DNA of 64,000 bases from Gracilariopsis chorda (lineage: Eukaryota > Rhodophyta > Florideophyceae > Gracilariales > Gracilariaceae), in assembly GCA_003194525.1 (NCBI GenBank), contig NBIV01000048.1:248001-312000 (forward strand). The letters run 5' to 3'. Position 1 is the stretch's first letter. Each line of letters begins with the position of its first letter. Position numbers and translations under genes: made by a program. Below are positions 24,417 to 35,227 of this stretch, piece by piece. The notes below the pieces were generated by a model that was not told where the DNA came from, made no database searches, and was given only the letters and a program-made list of their open reading frames with translations.

Positions 24417-26340
24417 CGCTTCATCCTCCATACTGACCATGATCCATGCGCTACATGCAGTCAAAGGCGAAGCTCACCGGACGTCAGATTCGCTGGCTCG
24501 ACGAGATCCAGGAACATACCTTCGGCGTCTACCACCTCCCAGGGAAGCGCAACATCATCTCCGATGCCCTAAGCCGCACACCAGGCCACACCCCGCATCT
24601 CCGCTAGCTCAACATCCACCTCCCCGATCTCCGTGATCGCGTTTGTGCACTGTATGCGAACGACCCACTTGCTCGAGTTGTCTTGTCTCGCAGAAATCAT
24701 CACGCCCCCACGCCCCGCAGCACAAAACCCGGCCCTAACCCCAACCTTACTGTCTCCGATGCTCTCAATTATTAGACAGGAGCAGGCTTCTTTCGCCTGT
24801 ATATCCCGGAGGTGTCTCTACGTGACGAACGTACGCACTATTTCCACGGTGTTGGTCACACTGGAGCCGATAAAACTTTCTTTTCCACCGCCCGCTGTGT
24901 CTACTGCCCACACATGTACTGTCATATCCCGCGTTTCGTCCATATCTTTCGCGAATGGCAGTCCAACAAAGCAGTATACAAACCACTACAAGGAATTCTA
25001 CAGCCACTCCCAGTCCCAAACCGTTGCTGGGAAGTAGTGACGTTCGATTTTCTGACAGAGCTTCCCGTCTCTCGCTCTGGTTTTGACGCCATCCTTGTTA
25101 TCGTAGACAAACTGTCAAAGTAGTGGATCTTTATCCCAAAGAAGTCAGCAGTTGCCAAGGACATCGCGTTTCTGTTCGACTCCCACCTTTTTCCAAACAT
25201 GGTGTACCCCACACTCTCATCTCGGACTGAGACTCTGAAATCGCGATTTTGGAAGATTCTCACAGAGTTCTGGAACGTTCGAAGCAATATCTCTACCGCC
25301 GATCACCCGGAAACCGATGGACAATCCGAGAACATCATTTGCACTATCTCCACCATGTTAAGATCATCTACCCAATCCGCACCTTCCGATTGGGACACGC
25401 TGCTCCCTACCTTAGAATTTGAGTACAACAGCTCACGCCATAGCAGCACCCGCCTCTCCCCATTTTAAGTCGCTCTTGGCTAGATTTTACATATTCCTGC
25501 TACCCGGACTCTAGAGCAATGCACCGAGCGTTCTCAGTCCGCATCAGAATAAGTGCAAAAGCGCCAAGCGATGGTCTCAGTTGCAAGGGAACATCTAGCT
25601 AAAGCACGCTCCAATCAGAAGTTTTACGCTGACCGTTCTCGGCGTTATGTATCCTTCAACCCCTATGATTTTGTTCTTTTACAGGCAGACAACCTTTTTT
25701 TAACTCGCCGCTCCACCCTTCCCAAAAAGTGGCAACCTCGGTTTGTCAGTCCTTTTCGTATTTGTGAACGTCTCGGACCCATCACATATCGTATCGAGAT
25801 GCCACCTACTATGCGCCGCGCTCAAACCGTCTTTCACATTGCGAAACTGCGTCTGTTTCACCACGACAACAAGGGCCCGTTTTAAATTATGATCGACAAC
25901 AATGGCGCTGTAGAACAGGAGGTTGGCAGTATCATTTCATGCAAATGCTTCCATCGCCGCGTTTAATACCTCGTTCGTTTTGTTAGTGAGTCTAAATATC
26001 AGGCTACTTGGCTACCACGTGCTGCTCTTTGCAACTGCGCTGATGCTTTTCGCTAATTTTCTGCTATACCGGCTTCGATAAGGACGTCATAAGCCTAACA
26101 AAGGGCGAATATAACAAGTGGCTACACACAACAAGCTATACTGTCTGTTTACGTGCCATACAATATGTTCGTGTGACGCTACAAGCTAGATCTGTGTTAC
26201 AACGAAACCTATCGTAGTTACAAGCACTTTTTGAGAAGCAATATAAATAAAGAGCCACTACCTGGTCTGAACCTCAGAAAGAAAACCAGGATCAAACGAG
26301 CAACTCATCAATTACTTTTCTAATACACCGAAGACCTCTT
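24417..26340 (+). mobile_element. Ty3/gypsy element D, 3' half only
   Basis: The first bases at 24417 already read RFILHTDHDP, the RNase H connection region, aligning with the same block of element C. Then come GRQIRWLDEIQEHTFGVY and an integrase (about 24812-25470, CWEVVTFDFLTELPVS and the YNSSRHSSTRLSPF end). A carboxyl part (25553-25885) follows with KWQPRFVSPFRICERLGPIT. A chromodomain-like stretch lies near 25925-26050. A probable 3' LTR starts at TGTTACAACG (26195), with a TATAAATAAA run at about 26244. Everything upstream of RNase H is missing because element C begins there. The remaining part is broken in several places. Confidence 0.75.
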
Positions 26341-26350
26341 TTTGTACTAC
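26195..26350 (+). repeat. Probable 3' LTR start of gypsy element D
   Basis: It begins TGTTACAACG, like the TGTAACAATACG start of the element C LTR, and contains TATAAATAAAGAG as a TATA-like or polyadenylation signal. The right end is uncertain. No partner LTR exists in the window. Confidence 0.35.
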
Positions 26351-26483
26351 ATGTAGTGTTCTCCTGGGTGAGAAACTGGGGCCTTAGGTTGTGGTTTTTT
26401 TCCATTCCATTGCGTGACCTGTTTTTCTGCCTTGTTTGCCACTTTTGGGTTTGTAGTCATGCATATTCGTGTTGAAACAAATA

Positions 26484-28566
26484 CAGTGGGTACTACTATA
26501 TAGTGCTACCCTCGTACAATACCGAGATGGTGGCACTATACCGAATTGGGAAATATATAGTTCAGAGCAAAACTACTTACAATATAGCTACTCCAGCATC
26601 TCGGTAATCAACAACTGTCGCGTACTACCAGAAACCTCACGTCTTTTTGCTGGCAAGAACCCTTGCCTTGCCTTTCGCAACGAGTAGGAGACGTCGGAAA
26701 GGTTATTGTCAAACGCCCATTTCTCTAATTCGCGCAGTTTGACGATTATCTCAGCTTCAGGGGGCAACGCTTCCGCCATAATAGTGTCCCCATCATCATC
26801 AGACTCCACTTCAGGCGATGATGCGCTCTCTACCGCTCTCAGTTCGTCAAAATACAGAGCATCTTCGACCACAGCCTCACTCACTACTGAGTTCTCTTCA
26901 ATCGTCAACCAGCGCTCGACCTGTTCTTGATTCACAGGTTCAAACACTTGTTCATAAAAGGGATCACGGCGATCCAGTGAAATGCTAAGCTGCTCCACCA
27001 TCTTAGTCATAGCCTTCACGTCCTCACTGTTTTGCGTATTAGACATCTTTCCTTCACTGGACGTGATATCGCAGGCATGTGGCAATGGTAACACATTAGC
27101 TTTCACCCAACACCGTGCAATGGTTGATTGCAAACATTACTCCAAGACTCCTCCACCATTTTGGAAACATCAAGAAGGTGAGGATCATGCCCTTCGTCGA
27201 TTCCCTTCATTCCTGCAATCAGAGCCGGATTGCTCTCTCGCCTTTGCTGCCGCGTCTCGATGTCCAGCACTATCTTGCGCAGTAGCAGCCCGCGATACCG
27301 CACTTTCCAAGCAGCGATTATGCCCAAATCCATGGGCTGATAAATAGCGGTACAATTCGGAGGAAGCGTCATGATAGTGACTTGGTTACGGCTATCCTTC
27401 CAGTCAGTACCGTGTGGCCCACAGTGATCCATAAGAAGAACGCAAGGACGGGATGTTGCTTTGCGAATAAATGGTAGAAATACTTCATAGAACCACCGTT
27501 TAAACGTTAGCGTATCAGATCAAGAGTTCTTTTGACTGAAGTAAGGCACCGGGGGTTGGCCAAGACGGAAACAGCGAGGGTTTTTTGCTTTGCCTATAAT
27601 CGCCATTGGCAGCTTCCGCGAACCGTCTCCGTTGGTTCAGACATAAGCTGTGATTCTATCCTTCGACTTCATGGCCTTAGTTCCGCGAATTGTTTTCCTG
27701 TTCTCCTCTTCTGTTATATACGTACGGCGAGGCAAAATTTTGTAGAATAACCCTGTCTCGTCAACATTATAAATGCAATCCACATCGTAACTGCGCAGCT
27801 TTGCTTTCAGCTCTGACATTTTGTCCGCAACTTTTGCAGCAGATGCACTCCCGCCTTCGCCGTGAAGACCAACGGAGCGCAACGCATGTCTGGGTATGAA
27901 GTTCTGAACCCAACCAATCGATGCCGTAAACTTGGACAGTTTGTGATGTTCTAAGATTTGATTGCTCGCTATGTTCTTTTCCAGATTGTCGCGTATCATA
28001 AGCGCCTTGTGCTGTAACACAGCTTGCGTGATTGGCAACTTGCAGCATCGTGCAAAGTTAACGAATATTAGAAGTTCATCTTCGATTTTGGGAAACGCAG
28101 GGGGCCGCAATGATTTTCTTTGCAGCGATAGGGAAGTGGTTTCAGCAAGTTCAATGATTCGCGATGCATTCTTCTTAAGATTGGTTGCCGTTCGACGGGA
28201 AATAGAGAATTTCTTCATCACGGTGGCTGCGGAGATGCCAGAGCTCAGCGACCGAGCGGCTTCAATCTTCTGAGAAAGATCTAGACGTGTTCGTCTCGTC
28301 TTAGGATTAGTGCGTGATGGTGCCATCTTTCGAGCTTGGTCAGATGGAGAAGCGTTCGTCTCATCGGGGGGACGTTTGGAAGCCCTGGTGTGGGTGCTAG
28401 GAAGGAATCTGTAATGGGTTTGCTTGTTTTGGCGGGGGTTTGTCACGTTTATGGCCGAGTGTTACGTTTGTTTCAAATACGCGCCATTTTTGTGCCACCG
28501 GGTTGATGGTGGCACAATATAAAGGTTAGCACTATTCATCTAGGCACTATATCGCGACCCCCCCTG
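26484..28566 (-). mobile_element. Tigger/pogo-like DNA transposon with TIRs and TA duplication
   Basis: The ends are imperfect inverted repeats of about 25 bp: CAGTGGGTAC...ATATAGTGC at the left, and CAGGGGGGGT...ATATAGTGC on the opposite strand at the right. Each end is flanked by TA (26482-26483 and 28567-28568), the target duplication of the Tc1/mariner superfamily. The 2,083-bp length is normal for a Tigger carrying one transposase gene, which occupies most of it on the minus strand. Confidence 0.85.
26588..28446 (-). pseudogene. Tigger-like transposase (DDE_1), lightly broken
   Basis: The ATG is at 28444-28446. A basic amino-terminal tail leads into a Psq/CENP-B-type helix-turn-helix (about residues 55-98, LDLSQKIEAARSL to ISRRTATNLKKNA). 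A second HTH_Tnp_Tc5-type DNA-binding domain follows (about 115-205, ending GWVQNFIPRHALRSVGLHG). The DDE_1 nuclease then has its first Asp in YNVDETGLFYKILP (about residue 230), its second in LLMDHCGPH, and the third block in PPNCTAIYQPMDLGIIAAWK. Two in-frame TGA codons occur (just before TNGDGSRKLP and after YFSQKNS), and one frame change near 27110-27133 precedes the acidic carboxyl tail. Otherwise all domains of an approximately 600-residue transposase are present. It cuts and pastes the surrounding element in the nucleus; this copy could not do so unaided. Confidence 0.8.
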
Positions 28567-28568
28567 TA

Positions 28569-29044
28569 TACTCTTGGCGCAGAGCGTGTACATGTTTGGT
28601 TTGGGGAAGGTGTTTTGTTGTTTTCGCGCAATAGGACGAACATAAAACCCAATAAGCGCCTTGCACGTGGATGGCTGCACGTGGATGGCTTTTAGCTTCC
28701 AAGTTTCTGAACAAGTTTAGATTCCCGAAGCAAATGGGAAAAATTTAGTTCGGAAAGCTGAACCTGTTCAAAAATTTTGCTCTGTTCTTTGCCGAGATAA
28801 AAAATGAACAGCGAGCCAAGTTACTTATTTTATCATTTGTTTCTCTCAGTGGAGATGCTCTAACGAGAGAGAGAAAGCATATTGATATAGAATCGAACTC
28901 CAAATAGATGTATTATTCAGTCGACAAGCCATACGCTTTTAGAACCGTATTTGATGCGGCGCGCTATTTGCAACTGTGTTTACAGCGCAAAAGCCGCAAT
29001 CGTGGCTCTGGGACCTGAAACCGACGTCATGGCCGTGAATGCAC
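28569..29044. other. No recognisable gene
   Basis: Intergenic DNA between the Tigger element and copia element E. It contains a small tandem duplication of GCACGTGGATGGCT near 28663-28691 and no open frame with recognisable content. Confidence 0.5.
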
Positions 29045-29136
29045 TGTGAATCAGCATTACAGTAGAACAAAAGATATAACACAGAGCAGGGCAATTTCAC
29101 GAAGTAAAGCAAGACGAGCAGAGTCTTCCTCTCACA
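29045..29136 (+). repeat. 5' LTR of copia element E
   Basis: Only 92 bp, from TGTGAATCAG to CCTCTCACA, with inverted TGTGA/TCACA tips. It matches 33507-33598. Confidence 0.8.
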
Positions 29137-32100
29137 GGTTATGGGCACACGCGACCACTCAAGATACCAACCCCCACGACGTATCCTCTACCCCACCACG
29201 GAGGCCTACAACCGACTAGCCAGACGGCTCCGCAGAGAGCTAACACGCGATATTAACGAAATCACTACCGAACTCTACGCCAACGCCATCACAAACGAAT
29301 AAGACCATCATCAACCCACAGACACTACTAAAGCTACACACAGCAATGTGTAAGCACAAACCTCCAATGCGTACCCCTCCCTACCAAAGAATCCGGCTAA
29401 TTATGCCCCATGGCTATTTGCCATCAAAAATCACGCCCAAACGCTAGAAGCCACAGCACACCTCACGTCCAATCCTCCAGTTCCCATCGATCTAGCAGAA
29501 CAACAAGTACACACCCAACGGAAAACGAGACTCACCACAGCCATACTCACCAGCGTTCCTTCAGATATCCTTGGCCAAATACTGGTACCAGACGACGAAC
29601 CCACACCCTTAGAGTTGACAAGACGCATCATCAATCATATCAATCAGACAACGAAAGAAGATCACTAATTTCTGAAAACCGAGGCAGAAAGTATCCACTT
29701 CAAAGAAGACACGAAAATAGCAGATTACATCAAAGACCACAAGGAAGTTCGTTAACGCATGTTGGCCGCCAAGTACCCCAATATCTCAGAAGAGGCCACA
29801 ACGGTCGACTTTCTAATCGAAGGCCTCAAGCGGAACACCGCTATCTCGAATTTCGTATTTCAGTTTCTAGCACAAAAACCAACAGACATCAAGGACTTCA
29901 CACGTAAGTTCAAAGAACTGCACACATTCTCACAAACCTTCTCCACACCCTCTTCCAGCACACACCCACCACCGAGAATAACCGGGGACTATGGAAGCCC
30001 CCGCTAATACCGCCGATTCGATAGGCGCCCCTTTTACACCAACCGCACTCGACCCCCGTTCACAGGAAAGCCATACCAGTTTTATTTATCAATTGGAATA
30101 CCGCCACAACACACGGATGCTGAATGCTGTGACCTCAGGCACCCCAAGCATCGCCATCAGGTTAACTACGCGGCAACACCATGGACCTATTCGCACACAC
30201 CCCAACACTACCACAGCCCGGCACCACACCTACTCCCACAACCAAACACACTCCACACCCCCCCGCCACCGCCGGACGTAACCTCCGAGACGGGAACTGA
30301 CACAAATGGTAAGTTTCTCCTCGACAGTGGAGCCAATGTATCTCATGTCACCATACCAACATCAGGCATGAACCCACTTACCACCCCAATCCTAACCACC
30401 AATGCAACCAACCAACAGAGCAAATGCTCCCACCATGGACTCCTGCGCATCCATTCCCACAAGATTAATCGAACTCTAACCACTTATGCTGTTGCAAACA
30501 GCCAAGTCAAACACAACCTCTTATCCGTCCATGACTTAGCTCAGCGGTACAGACTCGTAAGCTTGACCGCAAATAAAGGATCCATCTTCGACATGACACG
30601 TCACTCTCCATCTCTGATCGCTACAGCCCCATGGAACGGCAACCAGTACCAAATGAAAGCCTACATTTCCCCCACCACGGCCTTCACTGCCCGCACAATC
30701 GCAGCAAATTTTCGAAAACACAGAGCAAAACAACAACTACCTCCACCCTCCGACTCAACGACCAAGTCCGCCAACCCCCGTACACCCATAATCCCTGTCA
30801 CAACCAACAAACGAAGTCCTAAACCACAGCTACATCTCCACACCCTACACAATCCAGTAGGAACCCACCCAACCACTCCAACGAATCTCGCAACACACCA
30901 ATGGCATCTCCGCCTCAACCATGCTCATCCGGCAAAATTAGCCCTCACTGCCAAACAAAGACTCATCTCAACAATGCCAGCAAATCTACCCACAGACACA
31001 ATCTTGACATGCTCAGCATGCCACACCGCCAAACTGCACCCGGCTCCTTATCATCCTACACAGCATCACTACCACCCAGGCGCATATGTCAGCTCTGACA
31101 CATGCGGCCCAATTAAGCCAACATCAACACATGGCAACAACCACGTGCTCTTGGTTATTTGCGCGGCCACACGCTTCGCCATCGCTCATTTCATACGAGA
31201 TCGCAAAGATATCCCTAAGCATATCGACCAAACGCTTCACCACATACGCCATAAAATGCAACACCCGATCACTGACGTTCGAAACGACAACGCCAAGGAG
31301 TATACCTCAAAGACTATGCTGGAAATATAAGACAAGTATCAAGTAACACATCATCTCCGCACTCCACACCAACCGCAAGAAAATTCGATCGCGGAGCGCT
31401 TCAATCGTACGATCATGGAGTCGGTACGGGCTCTCTTAACAACAGCTAGACTTCCCCCAGAATACTGGGAAGATGCAGCCCGAGATACTATTTTCAAGTA
31501 TAACCTCCTGCACCACACAAGCATACAAACTTCCCCATACCACAGGTGGTACGGAACCAAACCAAAAATATCACGCCTGTACACCTTCGGACAGATAGGA
31601 ACCATACCCATCTACGCACCGAAGAAAAAGATGCAACCCAGGGCCACCATAGTACGATATATGTACGCCACCTCTCTAACCATGATTATGGTACTCAACA
31701 TTCAAACCAAACAATACCACCACATAAGAGCGCAAGACTTCCATCCCTATCACAAGGCAAAGGACCCCACAGCTACAACGACACAAACTTTCAAAACTAA
31801 CAAAAATACTCATCAGCGCCCGCCGCCAACCATACAACTTGACACCCCTCGCCCTACCAATCTTGCCCACGCACTAAAGTACCCCGATGCTGCACAGTGG
31901 CGATCGGCACATGACACAGAACTCGCGAACCTAGACCAATACAAAAGTATTGAATGGCTACCACCACATTTTCAACCCCCAGCGGAAGCGGTCATCCCCT
32001 TTATGATGCTTTATCGCTATAAGCGATCGGCGGAAGGTGTCGTTACCGAATGTAAGGCAAGGTGCAACCTGCGTGGAGACCTCATGAAACCAGGACTTCA

Positions 32101-33506
32101 CTACGATCCCAACCATCACACCACTTACACAGCAGACAGAACCACACAGCGCCTTCTAATCGCCCTGCATGCAACGTATAAATACCCTATGGAGCACTTT
32201 GATATCAAATCAGCGTACTTACATGAACAATATAAGCACGATCGACCATTGTACGTGAAGCAAATGCCCAAATTCAACGGATCATACCGGCACAACAGCA
32301 CCTACGGGAAATTAACAGCAACATATACGGATCCCCGCCAGCTGCCTATTACTATAACCAAGGCCTGAAAACGTTCCTTGTTAAGCTCGACTTTACACCC
32401 TCAGAACACGATCCGTGCCTCTATACCAAGCGAATAGACCACGGCTTTATCCTGGTCAGCATCACGATAGACGATTTCCTTATACTCGCGTCTCACCAGA
32501 AGGCCATTGACGACATACACATTCAACGCCTACAGAAGTATAATGTCAAACGCCTCGGACAACCCACAAGGTTCTTAAACTGGACAATAGAACCCACCCC
32601 AAGAGGACTTCTTCATGTGTCCCAACCGGATACCATCGAGGCTATACTTGCACAAACAAACATGAAAAACTGCAACCCGACCCTCACTCCATACAACAAC
32701 CTTAACCATATCGATCAGCAGTCCAAAACAGAAAATCTCAGCAAAGAGAACGCCACACGATACCGGCAAATTCTAGGTGACCTGCGATATATCACAAACA
32801 GCACCCGTCCAGATATCCTGTATATAACCAACCGGCTAGCCCAGCATATGTAAAGTCCACAGCAACATCATTGGAAGGCCCTGAAAACAGTTCTGAGATA
32901 CCTCAAGGAAACGAAAACGCATGGTATTCTCTATCGAAATAAACAAGCTGACGAAAGAACACCGCTCCTCACAGTCTACAGCGATGCGGACTTTGCAAAT
33001 GCAACCAACCTCAAATCGGTCACTGACAGTCTTCATATGATCTCCAATACTCCGATATCATGGACATCCACCAAGCAGAAAGTGGTTGCACTCTCTACAA
33101 CCAAAGCCGAATACATCAAGGCTACAAGTGCCACTCAACATACACACTGGCTTCGTAATTTACTCAACACCGCTACCATCCTATGCACGTCACCCACTAC
33201 TCATTACATTGACAATCGGTCTGCACTGCTTATCGCCGCCAACCAGGCTCCAACAAAACGAAGGAAATATATCGATCTTAGGCATCATTACCTGCAGCAC
33301 CACATAGCCCAAAATCAGATCACGATCAAACGAGTGTTTTCTACCGACATGATTGCGGACATTTTCACGAAACTGTTACATCGAGACAGATACCGATCGT
33401 TCCGTCAACTCCTCAATGTTACACCCTTTCCACCTCAAAATGCAAACCAGCAACCGGGGACTGTCAATCAGCAAACACACTTCTGCTGATTTACATTTTT
33501 CAACAA

Positions 33507-33598
33507 AGCCAACCAGCATTACAGTATAACACAAGATATAACACAGAGCAGCGCAAGCTCACGAAGTAAAGCAAGACGAGCAGAGTCTTCCTCTCACA
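33507..33598 (+). repeat. 3' LTR of copia element E
   Basis: It matches 29045-29136 from its eighth base (CAGCATTACAGTA) to the final TCTCACA. The first seven bases have diverged. It is followed by the target duplication TGCAC. Confidence 0.8.
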
Positions 33599-33603
33599 TG
33601 CAC

Positions 33604-35090
33604 AACAGAGTGGAGGCAGACTTAGAGAGAGAGAACTCCTTGATTTTTCATGGCTGTTCGTTCGCCATTTAGTAGTCGGTAGTCTTCCGCGTGTTCGAGC
33701 AACCGATGGGTTTGGCGACGGAGCGAACGGGACGCAGAACCGGGGAGCTAGCTATTGCGAGCGGCAATTAAGTTGTTTGTCGAAAACGGAAACACAGAAG
33801 CGCGCCAAGAAAGCACCGTTTCAACTCGACTTTGCAAGAGAGCACGGCTCTGTAAGGGTGGGCGGTGACGGAGAGAGACACATGTCCACGTGCGAGATCT
33901 CAACCGGCTCTTCCCGCAATCGCCTCAACTCCGACCCCGCCGAAGATGTGAGTAGGAAGCATTACCCCCCTTTCATTTCCGCTCGTCGACGCATCTGCTC
34001 TAGCTAGCTTAAGTAGCTTAGGTACCAAAGGTACCAACGGTACCCTTGGTACTGTTCGTGCTGTAATGTTTGAGAAGAAGAGGAGAGACATTTAGACAGC
34101 ACAGCAGGCCTTGCTCGCCTCGGTTTTGGCGCAAATGCTGACGCCGCCACCTCTGATATTCCCGTTCCTATCGTCAATCTGATCAAAACACCCTCGCTTT
34201 TCGGCGCGTTTGGTCTCCTACCCCACTACATTCTCTTTGACAGAGATGATCTCGACCCCCTCGAAGACATAGTTGATTATGACGCAGACTTCGTTGAGAA
34301 CCACTTTTGCAGCGCAGCATGCCATCGATTTCCAGGTCCTCGAGCACTTGAGCACTCAGTGTAGTGGCCAAACCCTTAAGCCATGTCAGATTCTTTATTG
34401 AGCAGTTCCGCTTAGTGGCCAAATTCTTCAGCCATGTCAGGTTCTATCTTAAAAAGGTCCCTCCTGCCCCGCACGTGCCTCTATTTGCGATAATGCGGTA
34501 TTAACTTTCTAGAAGTAGAAGGTTAATCATCTATTCGACGGCTAAATTTCACTAATAGACCCAATCCCATCTCCATTTGGCTCCCTCTTCCGGTGTAACT
34601 TCAGTCTTTTGTCGCCTTTTCGGAAGGTCGGCACACCTCGACCGTCGGAACTGCTTGTGCCCAGCTTGAAGTGTAATGCCGGTGTCTTGCCGTTTACAGC
34701 TCACGTTCGCCCATCGAATAATGATGCACTCAACAAGCTTTGTGATACGACAGTCGCATCGTGGCTTTCTTTGTTTATTTTTGGCGTTACGCAGCGTAGC
34801 AATCTCACATGCTCTAGCCGAAACTGAGAAAAGAGATTTTCGCCCTTCACGTTGTTCTAACGCGAAAGTGCGTCCTACTTGGCGCTCGTTCCTGCGGTGA
34901 GAGACGGCGTTGCTTGGAACAGACAACTAAAGAACAAAGGATTAGTGTGGCACGTTTGACTCTGCAGAGGTCAATACTAACTGCCAGATTAGGCGCTGAC
35001 TTCACACTTTTGACGCCGTAAATGAGAACTACAACAATTCACTCACGCGTACGATAGTACATTCGACTTGCAAATTTTATAGAGACCAGA
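33604..35090. other. No confident gene; short direct repeats
   Basis: Several plus-strand frames are open (33777-34007; an ATG-less frame at about 34105-34363 reading LFGAFGLLPHYILFDRDDL), and one minus frame (34552-34926, 124 residues, basic, Cys/Arg-rich). None is recognised. A cluster of GGTACC-type units lies at 34020-34052. An approximately 50-bp direct repeat (AGTGGCCAAA...CAGCCATGTCAG-type) occurs twice at about 34361-34440. The polar DFVEN...acidic stretch could be a host exon, but I cannot support that. Confidence 0.35.
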
Positions 35091-35227
35091 GTCCATATTA
35101 CCAGGTCTTCAGCACCCGTCACTGTATCCCAGGCCCATTCTACGGCAAATGCTTACCGGCACTACCCGAATCGAATCGAATTGAATGGCTCGGTACCTCG
35201 ATCATTCACCTTTGCCGCATTGACAAC
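35091..35227 (-). pseudogene. Decaying fifth cysteine module, downstream of the stop
   Basis: Immediately 3' of the stop codon of the 35228-36343 gene, the DNA still matches the linker part of the 228-bp repeat (VVNAAKVNDRG, then PFNSI). It then matches only loosely to the cysteine part. The stop arises where the other repeats have CAA (Gln) and this copy has TAA, so the gene once ran on into this module. The rest of the module has lost its cysteine pattern. Confidence 0.7.

Larger units (their letters stand above)
29045..33598 (+). mobile_element. Ty1/copia element E, complete length, 92-bp LTRs
   Basis: The element is flanked by a perfect 5-bp duplication TGCAC (29040-29044 and 33599-33603). 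A GGTTATGGGC run directly after the 5' LTR fits a primer-binding site. Gag-like frames span about 29160-30010. Protease has LLDSGANVSH near 30315. A GAG-pre-integrase and integrase part lies at 30368-31330, with HLRLNHAHPAKLAL, CSACHTAKLH and SDTCGPI. Integrase end and reverse transcriptase start lie at 31415-32368 (EHFDIKSAYLHEQY). The reverse transcriptase catalytic block TIDDFLILAS is near 32466-32495, and RNase H runs to 33489 (VYSDADFANATN, TKAEYIKATSATQHTHWLR). The LTRs differ at about 9 of 92 positions by eye, mostly at their 5' tips. The coding region is broken in about five to eight places. Confidence 0.85.

Noticed and set aside
26341-26360. TGTACTACATGTAG as a shared site with the A1 leader (near 7433)
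   Set aside because: A short palindromic run shared by two unrelated contexts; the flanks do not match.
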